Shown here: positions 10,383 to 20,849 of the stretch, piece after piece
Layout of the letters: each line of letters opens with the position of its first letter
Position numbering within the stretch: the first letter of the stretch is position 1
Source: Klebsiella aerogenes KCTC 2190
GTDB lineage: Bacteria; Pseudomonadota; Gammaproteobacteria; Enterobacterales; Enterobacteriaceae
Assembly: GCF_000215745.1 (NCBI RefSeq)
Contig: NC_015663.1
Coordinates: 4,340,001-4,404,000, forward strand
DNA length: 64,000 nt
Reading direction: 5' to 3'
Program-made: the position numbers and the translations under genes
Notes under the pieces: generated by a model
Told to the model about the DNA's origin: nothing
The model's database searches: none
What the model saw: the letters and a program-made list of their open reading frames with translations, nothing else

Positions 10383-11800
<1,418 letters not shown>

Positions 11801-11812
11801 GAGAGGCCCTCC

Positions 11813-11838
11813 ATATCATATAGGGGGGTATACTATAT
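11813..11838. promoter_or_regulatory. Candidate FrmR operator
   Basis: ATATAGGGGGGTATAC, an uninterrupted six-G tract flanked by AT-rich inverted arms, just upstream of frmR. CsoR/RcnR/FrmR-family repressors recognise this type of site, so autoregulation of frmRA is likely. Confidence 0.7.
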
Positions 11839-11904
11839 TTATTTAACTAAAGTGGCAAATTGAAACGCCGTTAACAACCATAGCATAGCGGCGCAAGTTT
11901 ACCG

Positions 11905-12378
11905 TTAATCGAGAGTGAGGCTCATGGCTATACAGCGTAGCTCGGCGTTGGCCATTTTCGAATAATGACTCTTTTCTCCTTGTGAAACAAAGCCATGGCG
12001 TAGATAAAAGCCCGCCGCATTGGGGGTCGCCTCAAGCGTAATCGTTTCGAGCCCCCGTCGGCGAGCTTCGGCAATAACCGCCCTCATGATCAAATCCGCG
12101 CATCCCTGCCCGCCCCACTCCGGCAGCGTAAAGATCGCTTCCACGCTTAAGGACTCAATATCGAGATAGCCGGTAGCGACGGGTTGGCCCAGCCTATTTT
12201 CCACGATATAAAACGGATTATCGGCAACGGCGTGACGATACCCTTCGGGCATCTGTTCCGGCGTCCAGGCGTGAATCACTTCAGCGCCATAGCTTTGACG
12301 ACAGCCATGGCGAATCGCCTGATTACGGATATTCCACAACGCAGGGGCTTCATCAGGTACCGCGCGTCTCACTCTCAT
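11905..12378 (-). CDS. GNAT-family N-acetyltransferase
   Basis: A 157-residue GNAT protein. The acetyl-CoA binding segment is LPEWGGQGCADLIMRAV, with the downstream EATPNAAGFYLRHGF motif near the C-terminus. The ATG at 12378 is chosen over the adjacent GTG because AAGGAG lies five bases upstream. The family acetylates small molecules or protein amines; this member's substrate cannot be told. It follows the MFS permease gene by 19 bp in the same direction and may share its transcript. Confidence 0.8.
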   Translation of the reverse strand: MRVRRAVPDEAPALWNIRNQAIRHGCRQSYGAEVIHAWTPEQMPEGYRHAVADNPFYIVENRLGQPVATGYLDIESLSVEAIFTLPEWGGQGCADLIMRAVIAEARRRGLETITLEATPNAAGFYLRHGFVSQGEKSHYSKMANAELRCIAMSLTLD

Positions 12379-12397
12379 CACTACTCCTTTATCTTTT

Positions 12398-13780
12398 TTA
12401 TGGCGTCGCTCGTGGACGGCTGGCCTTCATCGGGATGCGCGATACCACCAGCGCCCCCAATACCAGGAACCCGGCCACGAGGTAAAAGCCGGCGTTAAAG
12501 CTGCCGGTTAAATCCTTCAGCCAGCCGAATAACAGCGGACTCATGGCCGATCCCATATTACCCGTCGCGTTAATCACCGCAATGCCGATCGCTCGTGAGC
12601 GCAGGCTGATGGACTGATCTGGCGTGGTCCAGAAAATCACCATCGCCGCATAGGCCCCTGCCGAGGCCATAATTACCCCCAACAGTTGCATGATGCTATT
12701 TGATCCGTGCGCCGCCAGCATCCAGCCCGCGGCGGCAAACAGGTAGGGCAATAACGTGTGCAGCTTACGTTCCTGTAAGCGGTCAGAACGTTTACTCCAC
12801 CAAATCATCGCCACAATGGTACAGATATGCGGTACGGCGCTAAGCAAGCCGATGGCGATATTGCTGCTGCCCTGGTTAAAGCTTTTGAGAATTAGAGGCG
12901 TCCAGACGCTGAGCGCGCTTAAGGTATTACAGAGAAAGAAATAGGCCAGCGTATACATCAACACCACCGGGGTGAAGACGTCGCGCCAGAGGCTGCCTTT
13001 CCCCTGCTGCAGGGCGCTCAGGCTGGCGCTACCGTTCGGTTGCACTAGCCGTAGTTTGTCCTTCTCCATCATCTCGCTAAGGCAACGTTTGTCCTCATCG
13101 GTGAGCCATTTGGCCTTTTGCGGACTGTCGTCAAGATAGAACCAGACTACCGCCCCCAACAACACCGATGGGAATCCTTCCAGCAGGAATAACCACTGCC
13201 AGCCTTTAAGCGCCAGCATGCCATCCATACTGAGAATATAGCCGGAGACCAGCGAGCCCAACGCCATCGTCACCGGCATAGCAATCATAAACAGCGCATT
13301 GGCGCGCGCCCGGTAGTAGGCCGGAAACCAGTAGGTTAAGTAGAGCAGAAGCCCCGGAAGAAAACCGGCTTCGGCAATCCCCACCAGCATGCGCAGCAGA
13401 TACAGGCTGTTTGGCCCAGTCGCGAACATGGTCGCTGTCGATGCGATTCCCCACACCACCATAATGCTCGCAATCCATCGGCGCGCGCCAACGATCCCCA
13501 GCATGATGTTACTGGGAATACCAAAGATGACGTACATCGCGTAGAACAACGTCGTCGCGAGGCCGAACATAGTGCTACTCAGCCCCAAATCCTGGCTCAT
13601 GGTGAGCCCGGCAAAGCCGATATTGATACGGTCAAGAAACGAAAAGATAAAAAGCAGAAACAGAAAAGGAATTAAGCGGCGGAACAATTTATTGATCACC
13701 ACCTGCTCGCGCGGGCTCAGGCGTTCAGCGCCCCCCACATCGGCGACAGGGGGAGAAGCGGCCGGTATATTATCGGTCAT
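12398..13780 (-). CDS. MFS transporter, anion:cation symporter (phthalate permease) family
   Basis: A 460-residue twelve-helix permease of the major facilitator superfamily. The sequence FSFLDRINIGFAGLTM near residues 45-60 and the absence of a long N-terminal extension are typical of the ACS family, which imports organic anions such as sugar acids, phthalate-like aromatics or 4-hydroxyphenylacetate. GAAGAEAGFLPG-type motifs (here VGIAEAGFLPGLLLYL) are characteristic. AAGGAAAACCTGAC precedes the ATG. The neighbour downstream is a GNAT enzyme; no catabolic genes indicate the substrate. Confidence 0.85.
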   Translation of the reverse strand: MTDNIPAASPPVADVGGAERLSPREQVVINKLFRRLIPFLFLLFIFSFLDRINIGFAGLTMSQDLGLSSTMFGLATTLFYAMYVIFGIPSNIMLGIVGARRWIASIMVVWGIASTATMFATGPNSLYLLRMLVGIAEAGFLPGLLLYLTYWFPAYYRARANALFMIAMPVTMALGSLVSGYILSMDGMLALKGWQWLFLLEGFPSVLLGAVVWFYLDDSPQKAKWLTDEDKRCLSEMMEKDKLRLVQPNGSASLSALQQGKGSLWRDVFTPVVLMYTLAYFFLCNTLSALSVWTPLILKSFNQGSSNIAIGLLSAVPHICTIVAMIWWSKRSDRLQERKLHTLLPYLFAAAGWMLAAHGSNSIMQLLGVIMASAGAYAAMVIFWTTPDQSISLRSRAIGIAVINATGNMGSAMSPLLFGWLKDLTGSFNAGFYLVAGFLVLGALVVSRIPMKASRPRATP

Positions 13781-14019
13781 GTCAGGTTTTCCTTTTGCTC
13801 ATCGGTATTGAAAAAGCAGGCGTTTTAGCCAATGACGCTGCGGATACCGCTGAACGTGCCTGGGTGTCGTTTCGACGGCCTCCCGGCTGGATTCAATCCA
13901 CCGCACTGAGATTCTTATAGAACCTTTCGTTTCGATTAGACATTTTTATTTACATATTCGATACAAATTTGCAGCATAAGTAACATTTTGCGAATCATTT
14001 ATTGGCGAGTTACGGAAAC

Positions 14020-14043
14020 AAAAAACCCGCCGGTGGGCGGGTT
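14020..14043 (-). terminator. Terminator after cybB
   Basis: On the minus strand AACCCGCC-CACC-GGCGGGTT is followed by TTTTG, 22 bp beyond the cybB stop. The remaining 13.8-14.0 kb gap upstream of the MFS gene shows no gene. Confidence 0.85.
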
Positions 14044-14064
14044 CAGGAGTGCCGGGCGTGATAC

Positions 14065-14592
14065 TCAGCGCTTGCGCGGCATCATGCGCAGCAGCGTATT
14101 ATCTTTCCATAAATAGTGATGCAGCAGCGCCGCCAGCGCGTGCAGGCCAATCACGAAATAGCCGATATTGGCAAGTAAGCCGTGCAGCCCCTTAAGGCTG
14201 TCGACCAAAGCGAAGTTGCTTTGCGCCGCAAAGGGCATCGTCAGGCCGAAAGCAAACCACGGGTTACCGCGGTAATACATCATTACCATGCCAATCGCCG
14301 GTAGCGCGATAAACAGCAGATATATCACCAGATGGCCAAGATGGGCGAAACCGGTCATCATCGGCGAGGGTTTAGGAACAATCGGCGGCGCCGGAGACTT
14401 CAGGCGCACCAGCAGGCGTGCGATCATCAGGACAAAAATGGAAATACCGCAGGAGACGTGGATCATGTTTATCACCGGACGGTCGCTGCGCGGAAAGAAG
14501 CCGCGCAGTTCCATCGCCGCGTAGGCGACGACAACCAGTAAAAAGACCAGCCAGTGTATTCCTATCTGCAGGCCAGAATATTTATCGCGCAT
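14065..14592 (-). CDS. cybB: Cytochrome b561
   Basis: A 175-residue four-helix inner-membrane diheme cytochrome, close to E. coli CybB (176 residues). Heme-ligand His residues are in the first helix (GIHWLVF), in NMIHVSCG, near HLGHL and in GLHALAALLHHY. The enzyme acts as superoxide:ubiquinone oxidoreductase. The ATG at 14592 (MRDKYSG) is preferred because AAGG lies seven bases upstream. In E. coli cybB is adjacent to gapC; here about 6.7 kb separates them, occupied by a nuclease-family gene and the microcin locus. Confidence 0.93.
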   Translation of the reverse strand: MRDKYSGLQIGIHWLVFLLVVVAYAAMELRGFFPRSDRPVINMIHVSCGISIFVLMIARLLVRLKSPAPPIVPKPSPMMTGFAHLGHLVIYLLFIALPAIGMVMMYYRGNPWFAFGLTMPFAAQSNFALVDSLKGLHGLLANIGYFVIGLHALAALLHHYLWKDNTLLRMMPRKR

Positions 14593-14702
14593 GAACAAAC
14601 CTTAATGGAAGTGTGATGTTGTTAACATAACCGCCTTCCCTTAAATTTTCATTAACCTTTACCGAGGCTTAAAAAACTGCGTTAGCGCGAATTGAATAGC
14701 AT

Positions 14703-14726
14703 CAGGGCTCTTTTGCAAAGAGCCCT
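14703..14726 (-). terminator. Hairpin after the exported EEP-family gene
   Basis: CAGGGCTCTTT-TGC-AAAGAGCCCTG is a perfect dyad 9 bp beyond the stop. It lacks a long T-run but is positioned as a transcript end. Confidence 0.6.
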
Positions 14727-14734
14727 GGGCAATG

Positions 14735-15637
14735 TTACTGCTCGGTGAGTTGCAGTTCAGCAATGACCGGCAGATGGTCACTGGCCGCTGACCAGTTAAA
14801 TTCCGGCGAGTTATGCGGGATCTCCAGCTTCTTCACATCCCACTTTTGTCCTTTGAAGGTGAAAATGTGGTCGATATCAATGGCCGGGTTAACGGCAGGC
14901 CAGCTACGCGTATCCGTCCCCTGCTTCGACACTTCGTTAAAGAAATAACCGATCTCTTTCACCGGCTGTTCTTCACGGGTTGAATTGAAATCGCCGGCCA
15001 GGATCTTAATTGAAGAGGCGATATCTTTAAAATCAGACGCCGCATCGCCAATACTCAAATCGAGAAGATAGCGAGCCTGTTCGGTACGCATGGTGGGATC
15101 TTTTTGCCAGTCGAGATGGGTCACCATAATAATCGGCGCGGAATCAAAACCCGGTACATCAACCTGCGCCAGTAGCGCCACGCGCTGTTCCGCATTGCCT
15201 GACGGCAGCTTCACCACCTGAGAATGCAGGATTTTATATTTTGACAGCAGCCCCAGTCCGTATTCGCCACCGTCGAAATCTAACGCTTTACCAAAGGCAT
15301 AATGCATATTGTTAGCATCGGCAATCGTCTTAAGCTGATCGATTTTCTGGCTGCGCTGAGTTTTGTGATCGACTTCCGGGACGGCAATAATATCGGCGTT
15401 AATTTTTTTAATCGCTGAATTAAGTGCCGTAAAATCGGCCACATTATCAGACGCTTCATTCTTGCCGATATTATAGGTTGCTATACGTAATTTCGGCTGA
15501 TGTTGGGTATAGACTTTATCCGGCACCCCGCCTTTCTGTACGGCAAGTATTTCATTACCAGCAAGTTTCTCTGCTGCCTGGACGTTAGCCGCCAGGCAGG
15601 CCAGCGCCACCATCGTCAGTGCAATGCTCTTTTTCAT
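14735..15637 (-). CDS. Exported endonuclease/exonuclease/phosphatase-family protein
   Basis: A 300-residue protein with a cleavable signal peptide (residues 1-21, ending VQA) and an EEP fold. Family motifs are visible in order: RIATYNIGKNEAS, IIAVPEVDHKTQ, MVTHLDWQKD, ILAGDFNSTRE and the C-terminal ASDHLPVIAEL, giving the metal-binding Asn, Glu, Asp-Asn and catalytic His. It is therefore a predicted periplasmic or secreted phosphodiesterase acting on nucleic acid, a phosphoester or a phospholipid head group. It sits between cybB and the microcin locus and may be part of the same insertion; no direct evidence ties it to microcin function. Confidence 0.8.
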   Translation of the reverse strand: MKKSIALTMVALACLAANVQAAEKLAGNEILAVQKGGVPDKVYTQHQPKLRIATYNIGKNEASDNVADFTALNSAIKKINADIIAVPEVDHKTQRSQKIDQLKTIADANNMHYAFGKALDFDGGEYGLGLLSKYKILHSQVVKLPSGNAEQRVALLAQVDVPGFDSAPIIMVTHLDWQKDPTMRTEQARYLLDLSIGDAASDFKDIASSIKILAGDFNSTREEQPVKEIGYFFNEVSKQGTDTRSWPAVNPAIDIDHIFTFKGQKWDVKKLEIPHNSPEFNWSAASDHLPVIAELQLTEQ

Positions 15638-15761
15638 TGGTATGCTATTCCCCTTGTTTAAGTATTCTTATATTAAGGGTACCGAGTGAAGACATTGATT
15701 ATCGTGATGTATAGCGCAAACTTATAACGCAGAGTGAATTAAGTATCCCGAAAGATTTGAG

Positions 15762-15809
15762 GTTATCCACAAAACGAGTCGGTATCAGATCGCATAGTTT
15801 GTGGATAAC
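15762..15809. repeat. 12-bp inverted repeat carrying two consensus DnaA boxes
   Basis: GTTATCCACAAA at 15762-15773 and TTTGTGGATAAC at 15798-15809 form a perfect inverted repeat with a 24-bp spacer. Each arm contains TTATCCACA, the consensus DnaA box, in opposite orientation. It lies in the 268-bp non-coding gap just past the 3' end of the exporter operon. It could be a transcript-end hairpin, a DnaA-binding site or a relic of a replicon or mobile element boundary. Confidence 0.6.
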
Positions 15810-15905
15810 TCACTGCAGGCCCTGCCACTCCTGCCATTCCGCTTTGTGTTCATTATTCAACCGCATCGCAAACCAAATGGCCGCAGTGGATTAGGATATT
15901 GGCTG

Positions 15906-18017
15906 TTAATTGGATTCGCCGAGGGTGATGATCCTGTCCGCGGTTTGCAGGGTCGTTTCACGGTGAGCAATAATTATTCGGGTTATATTCAACTTTTTCA
16001 TTGCCAGACTGACGTCTTTTTCACACTCTGCGTCCAGTGCGCTGGTGGCTTCATCCATGAATAATATATCCGGACGGCGATAAAGCGCCCGGGCAATAAA
16101 AATCCTCTGTTTCTGACCCCCAGATAGCCCCTCCCCCAGTTCTCCGATTAACGTCTCATACCCCATTGGCAGAGCCAATATCACGTCATGAATACGGCTT
16201 GTCCGGGCACATTCTCTCATCCAGGCATCATCAATATTTTCAGTGAATCCGCAGATATTCTCCCGAATTGAGCCAGAAAACAGCCGGTCATCCTGCATTA
16301 CGCAGGCAATCAAGCGATGATAGTTATTTATCCCCAGTTGCCTGATATCCGTACCATTCATTAAGACAGTCCCTGATATCGGTTCAGACAAGCCGCACAG
16401 TACTTTGAGCAGCGTGGTTTTCCCCGAACCTGAGGGCCCGGTAATGGCCACACTCTCGCCGGCTCGGATCCTGAAACTAAGGCCGCTAAAGACGGGTGCT
16501 GACTGGCTGTCGTAACGGAAGCTTAGCGCTTTAATCTCCAGACTAGCCGGAGACATGGTTGCCTTTAATCCTAAATCCGGTTTTCTTTCTTCCTTTTCAT
16601 TCAAAGCGATATCCGAAATCCTTTCGTTGTGCAGGCTCATCATACGCAGCTGTAATAAGAAGTTGACCAGCGATCCTACCCGGTCAGAAAACTGCGCGCG
16701 GAATGCGCCAAATGCCACAAACATGCCGATAGTCATTTGGTTCTCCATAACCAGACTGATGCCCAGCCACAGAATAGTCACCTGATCGCACGTCGCCACA
16801 AACGTGTTAATGCCGCCGAAGAACATATCAAGTCGGCTGAGTCTGATACCGGTATTGATGGCATCAATCTTCAGGTTCAGCCAGTGGCTCCCACGCCGTT
16901 CTGCCATTCCCTGCATTTTAACCGTAGCTATTCCGTAGAGTGTTTCCATAAAATATGAACCAGCACGGGCTCCGGCGATTAACGCTTCTTCCGACAGCTG
17001 GCGGTACCGGCTATAGGTCAATATACGAATGAAGACATATACCGCTGTAAAGCCCAGTACAAAAACCGTCAATTTTCCACCGTACAGGATAAGCATCAAC
17101 AAGAGACCGGCAACCATGATGCTGTCCATCATTGCCCCCACCACACAGGTTGTAAACGTGGCGCGAAGCGCATCCAACGAGCTGAAGCGGGAGTGAATAT
17201 CGCCCATCTTTCGTCGCTCAAAATAGGTCAACGGCAACTGAAGCAGATGACGGAATAGCCCCGACTGCCATTGCACATTTATCAATGACTCCATCGCAAG
17301 GGATGACCATGCGCGGATCACGCTAACCAAAGTACGCCCCAAAATAAAAAACATCAGGACTCCACAGATAAGCATGAGCAGTCCCCGGTCATTCGCAGGA
17401 ATAGCATGATCCATCACCAATTGCGTACCGACAGGCATCACCAGGCCGATAGCTTCAATAATCAGCGACAGACAGAAAATTTTGCTCAGTACGCCCCGGA
17501 TACCCTGCACGCTGCTGATTAATGCCCGAATTCCGATTCGGCTCTTCATCGTTTCCTGCACAAATGTACTGCCGGGCCAGACCTCCAGCGCCACGCCGGT
17601 GAAGCACTGTGACATTTCATCACTCCCGACAGTTCTTCGCCCCCTCGCAGGGTCATGAAGCACGAACCGATTCTTACGTACGCTAACGAGCACCACGAAA
17701 TGATTAAAATTCCAGTGCAGGATACAGGGCATTCTGAGAGCATTAAGTTCATGGAGATCCAGTGACAATGCCCGGCTTTCCATCCCTAACTCAATCCCGG
17801 TTTGCTGAACACTGGCAAGCGAGGCTCCACGGGCAGACAGATTTATTTGGCGACGTAGGGCGATCATGTCGATATTACGACCATAATGTCCGCATATCAT
17901 CGCCAGACAGGCCAGTCCACATTCTGACGTTTCTGTCTGATGAACGACCGGGACTCGCCGCCGAAATTTCAGATCCAATTTCTCCTCGATGGATGATATG
18001 AAGTGGTTACGGTTCAT
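15906..18017 (-). CDS. Microcin exporter: C39-peptidase ABC transporter (CvaB-like)
   Basis: A 703-residue peptidase-containing ABC transporter that cleaves the leader of a double-glycine peptide and exports it. N-terminal C39 peptidase: Gln27, Cys33 ([14 protein letters not shown]), His106 ([10 protein letters not shown]) and Asp122 (LHDPARG) form the catalytic set. Six membrane helices span about 165-460. The nucleotide-binding domain has Walker [10 protein letters not shown] (527-535), signature LSGGQ (631-635), Walker B ILFMDE (651-656) and H-loop His685, all intact. Length and sequence are close to CvaB of the colicin V plasmid and MceG of microcin E492. The start overlaps the CvaA-like gene by 11 bp. 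It would work with that protein and TolC. Confidence 0.95.
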   Translation of the reverse strand: MNRNHFISSIEEKLDLKFRRRVPVVHQTETSECGLACLAMICGHYGRNIDMIALRRQINLSARGASLASVQQTGIELGMESRALSLDLHELNALRMPCILHWNFNHFVVLVSVRKNRFVLHDPARGRRTVGSDEMSQCFTGVALEVWPGSTFVQETMKSRIGIRALISSVQGIRGVLSKIFCLSLIIEAIGLVMPVGTQLVMDHAIPANDRGLLMLICGVLMFFILGRTLVSVIRAWSSLAMESLINVQWQSGLFRHLLQLPLTYFERRKMGDIHSRFSSLDALRATFTTCVVGAMMDSIMVAGLLLMLILYGGKLTVFVLGFTAVYVFIRILTYSRYRQLSEEALIAGARAGSYFMETLYGIATVKMQGMAERRGSHWLNLKIDAINTGIRLSRLDMFFGGINTFVATCDQVTILWLGISLVMENQMTIGMFVAFGAFRAQFSDRVGSLVNFLLQLRMMSLHNERISDIALNEKEERKPDLGLKATMSPASLEIKALSFRYDSQSAPVFSGLSFRIRAGESVAITGPSGSGKTTLLKVLCGLSEPISGTVLMNGTDIRQLGINNYHRLIACVMQDDRLFSGSIRENICGFTENIDDAWMRECARTSRIHDVILALPMGYETLIGELGEGLSGGQKQRIFIARALYRRPDILFMDEATSALDAECEKDVSLAMKKLNITRIIIAHRETTLQTADRIITLGESN

Positions 18018-19284
18018 GAATCGGCCCCGTAACGCTGCGCTTCATATCGTAGAATGGCGAGAGCATCCACTGATAGATTTTACGTTTTTCCAGAAATAAC
18101 GTGCTCTGTGCCTTCATGCCATTTTCCAGAGGCAGACGCTTGCCGGCGTAGCTGACAGCCTGCTTTTCTGGACTAATCACAACTTTGTAGTAAGCAGCCG
18201 CACCTGCCGTAGAGTTAATCGGGGCGGTCGTATAGGTCTGCATTTCACGGTAGGAAGCTGGCGTCCGGGAAATGAGTGTGACTTTCGCCGAGAACTGACC
18301 AAACTTTTCAGCCGGAAAGGCTTCGTAGCGGATATTCACCCTATCACCGACTGAAATATATGGAACGGCTTCATTGGGTACCCAAAGAACCAAATAATAG
18401 CGTTGTATTTTTTCTGGAATTATCTGCAGCAGACTGTCGCCTTCGCTGACCATCTGACCTGGGGTGACGCTTAATGAATCAATTTTGCCGTCTGATGAGG
18501 CACGAATGATAATATCGCCTCCCGCATCAGTATTAATCCGCTCTTTCTGTAGCTCATAACGCTGCAGTTCCATCTGATAAACCCGATTGTCAAATTCCGC
18601 CGCCTGCGTCTGAATTTGACTTTCCAGATTGGTTAACTGTAGAGCATTTTGTTCATGCTGCGCGCTCAGGCTGAGCAAACTATTATGCTGCTGGTAGTAC
18701 AAGGCCACCAGACTGGTTAACTGGTCCTTATTAATCAACCCCTGCTGCTGGTACCGTCGGTAATTATCCATATTATTTTTCATTAATTTTATTCCCTCCT
18801 CAGCACGCCTGACAATGCCTGCCGAGCGTTCAAAAGAGGCGCTATACTGTATTTTCTGTTGCTCAAGCATCCGCAAAGTGGTTTCCTTACTCTCTCTAAG
18901 GCGAGCGATAATCTCGGCGATGCGCTTCAATTGGTTTTCGATATCCTGTCGTTGAGTCTCATTGACCACGCCTCTACGTGTACTTTTACTGACATCAATT
19001 TGATAAACAGGATCACCCTTTTTTACAGGGTCCCCTTCCCGGACGAACTGTGTCGCGACAAATCCCTGGACACCGGAATAGACATTAACCGGTCTCGGCC
19101 AGGTGGTAACTTCACCTTGCACGCTAATACGTCGTGTATAAGTGCCGGTGCTAATTAAAACAATGAAGCAGACGAAAAAAAGCGCGCTGGTAATTATAAC
19201 CAGCCGAGAGGAGATTCCCGGTAGTAATACTGCTTTGCCACACCATGTTTTATCCCTGTTTTCGAGCGCTTCCTTACGAAACAT
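18007..19284 (-). CDS. Microcin export membrane fusion protein (CvaA/HlyD family)
   Basis: A 425-residue periplasmic adaptor with a short cytoplasmic N-terminus, one membrane segment (about residues 28-48), biotinyl-lipoyl half-motifs flanking a long coiled coil (about 110-240) and a C-terminal beta domain. It is recognisably CvaA: the opening [12 protein letters not shown], the segment [20 protein letters not shown] and the ending [16 protein letters not shown] have direct counterparts in CvaA as I remember it. It links the inner-membrane ABC exporter to TolC. The gene starts 18 bp after the CPBP gene stop, and its stop overlaps the exporter start, so the three are one operon. Confidence 0.95.
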   Translation of the reverse strand: MFRKEALENRDKTWCGKAVLLPGISSRLVIITSALFFVCFIVLISTGTYTRRISVQGEVTTWPRPVNVYSGVQGFVATQFVREGDPVKKGDPVYQIDVSKSTRRGVVNETQRQDIENQLKRIAEIIARLRESKETTLRMLEQQKIQYSASFERSAGIVRRAEEGIKLMKNNMDNYRRYQQQGLINKDQLTSLVALYYQQHNSLLSLSAQHEQNALQLTNLESQIQTQAAEFDNRVYQMELQRYELQKERINTDAGGDIIIRASSDGKIDSLSVTPGQMVSEGDSLLQIIPEKIQRYYLVLWVPNEAVPYISVGDRVNIRYEAFPAEKFGQFSAKVTLISRTPASYREMQTYTTAPINSTAGAAAYYKVVISPEKQAVSYAGKRLPLENGMKAQSTLFLEKRKIYQWMLSPFYDMKRSVTGPIHEP

Positions 19285-19302
19285 ATTTCATTCCCGCTAT
19301 AG

Positions 19303-20001
19303 CTAAGCCTCTCCGGAATACTGGAGGAATGACACATACTGAATACCAATTACGACCGCGTTCATCAGCGCATGAAGAATAATTGGCATCAGTATTCCGC
19401 CGGTTTTTATTCTCCCGATAACCAGCATCAGCGAAACCAGAAATAATATCAGGAACGATCGCCAGTCTATGTACTGTAAATGACAGGCTGAAAATACAAC
19501 AGACACAGCGACAGCCGCCGCATAATTGTTATTCCCGAGCCAGTATTTAAACACACTGAAAAGACAGCCGCGGAAGACCATCTCTTCATAAACAGGAACC
19601 AATAGAATCATCACAATGGCATTTAGCCAGAATACATGCGCATCCAGTCGCATCTGTGAAGCTGACCAGTTTTCAGTCTGATAGCCTGCAGTGACAAAAG
19701 GCAACAGAAATTGGATCAACAGAATACACAGGAAAAGTATAATAAAAATGCCGAAATGAAAATTTCCTCTCCCCATACCCTCGCGTTTGTAGAAATAGAG
19801 ATAATAAAGGGGGGCAATTGCCAGGAACTCTAGTCCGAAAAGTAGTGGATAGAGATATCCCGTTATCATAAGGTCTTTGCTGCCCTCGAAAAAAAGCGGC
19901 AAACATGTGATGCTAAAAAATAGCGCAAACATGGCAAAACAGCCGGTTACGGCTTTGTTTCTTGCAATATTGTACTCGCGGTTATATCCGTCAACGTTCA
20001 T
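19303..20001 (-). CDS. CPBP-family intramembrane glutamic protease (MceF-like)
   Basis: A 232-residue membrane protein with about seven helices. CPBP (Abi) motifs are complete: EExxxR as E139-E140-R144 (VYEEMVFRG), FxxxH ending at His174 (VFSACH) and HxxxN as His210-Asn214 (LHALMNA). In the microcin E492 locus a CPBP protein, MceF, accompanies the exporter genes, while in gram-positive bacteriocin loci members give self-immunity. Here it is first in the exporter operon. The role could be maturation or export support or accessory immunity. The canonical ColV operon does not carry such a gene. A weak GGAA site precedes the ATG. Confidence 0.85.
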   Translation of the reverse strand: MNVDGYNREYNIARNKAVTGCFAMFALFFSITCLPLFFEGSKDLMITGYLYPLLFGLEFLAIAPLYYLYFYKREGMGRGNFHFGIFIILFLCILLIQFLLPFVTAGYQTENWSASQMRLDAHVFWLNAIVMILLVPVYEEMVFRGCLFSVFKYWLGNNNYAAAVAVSVVFSACHLQYIDWRSFLILFLVSLMLVIGRIKTGGILMPIILHALMNAVVIGIQYVSFLQYSGEA

Positions 20002-20086
20002 TTTTTATTCCATCGGCGCCAAAAGGCGTGGACGACTCCCACTCGACTGACAAACTTTAATTATGGCTAGTTTTAAAGGTTAAGAG

Positions 20087-20115
20087 ATGGAAGAGCTGAT
20101 AATATGCTCTTCCAT
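20087..20115 (-). terminator. Hairpin between microcin gene and exporter operon
   Basis: ATGGAAGAGC and GCTCTTCCAT form a perfect 10-bp stem with a 9-nt loop in the 177-bp gap between the microcin stop and the CPBP gene. There is no T-run, so it may attenuate rather than stop transcription, or protect the microcin mRNA 3' end. This would allow more precursor than exporter to be made. Confidence 0.55.
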
Positions 20116-20178
20116 ACGCTAACAGCTATCCTTATTGGCTTTTAGACTGGTTTATACCCGTACCCCAATCAGCATCTG

Positions 20179-20496
20179 TCAGTAACAAATATCATTGAGG
20201 TTATTCGGATTCCAGTAGCATTCTCTGCCTGCTGCTGCATTCCACGCTTCGGATGGAAGGTTAGCGGGTTTTTGTTTGAGCGTTCCGCCCAGACCAGATG
20301 GGGACATCGCTGGGTCCGGTGTTTTTGTTGCAGCCCAGTCATAAACCTGTCCCCCTGCGATCCCACCGGTTATAGCACCAGGAGTTCCGCCTACAAATGT
20401 GCCAGCTCCAGCGCCGATTCCCTGAGCAATTTCCCGCCCAATATCCCCCCCTGCACCGGAGACCATACCCAACTGTTTATTTGTTAGCTCTTTCAT
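20179..20496 (-). CDS. Microcin V (colicin V)-like precursor peptide
   Basis: A 105-residue class II microcin precursor. The leader MKELTNKQLGMVSGA has the double-glycine-type pattern (Leu9, Val12, Gly14, Ala15); cleavage could follow Ala15 or the Gly16-Gly17 pair. The mature part is Gly/Ala-rich and amphipathic up to residue 50, then carries PAMSPSGLGGT (62-72), PSEAWN (81-86), AAGR and a C-terminal pair of Cys (93 and 104) that would form one disulfide. These blocks and their spacing match CvaC as I recall it, so a pore-forming, membrane-directed toxin exported through the CvaA/B-like system is predicted. AAGGA lies nine bases before the ATG. The 5' end overlaps the immunity frame by 20 bp. 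Confidence 0.93.
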   Translation of the reverse strand: MKELTNKQLGMVSGAGGDIGREIAQGIGAGAGTFVGGTPGAITGGIAGGQVYDWAATKTPDPAMSPSGLGGTLKQKPANLPSEAWNAAAGRECYWNPNNLNDICY

Positions 20497-20700
20497 CTTT
20501 CATATTCCTTATGTAATTCAATAGCCAAAAATAAGCATTGCTCAGAAAATATATACATCCAATGGCAAACACAGACAGTAGTGCTCTGGGTGCCAATAAA
20601 ATATCTGCATAATCAACAAAACATCGCACAACGAGAAAACAGAATATAAGACAGAAAAGAGAATGCTCCCGGCAAGGATAATATCTTTAAACACCCGCAT
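20477..20700 (-). pseudogene. Cvi-like microcin immunity gene with an apparent single-base frameshift
   Basis: Just upstream of, and overlapping, the microcin start there is a 224-bp stretch whose two frames join to one plausible protein. The first frame starts at an ATG at 20700 (MRVFKDIILAGSILFSVLYS) and by itself ends after 52 residues; the second runs from about 20629 to a TAA at 20477 (CFVDYADILLAPRA, then AIGCIYFLSNAYF). Adding one base in the T4 run (complement of 20636-20639) gives a 74-residue, two-helix membrane protein similar in size and pattern to Cvi (78 residues), and Cvi also lies next to CvaC. Either the gene is broken, the base is a sequencing error, or a shorter GTG-started 50-residue form at 20629 is made. 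Confidence 0.55.
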
Positions 20701-20849
20701 TATGATTTACCCTGCAGATTTTCCTCCCCGCATTTCATGCCAGCAGGATGGAATTTCGGCATGATTTTTAAATTTTTAAGCTATGGGTTGATAATTATTC
20801 CTCAGGCCGCAATCCATTTTCTATTCATCCCTGTATTATTCCTAATGCA

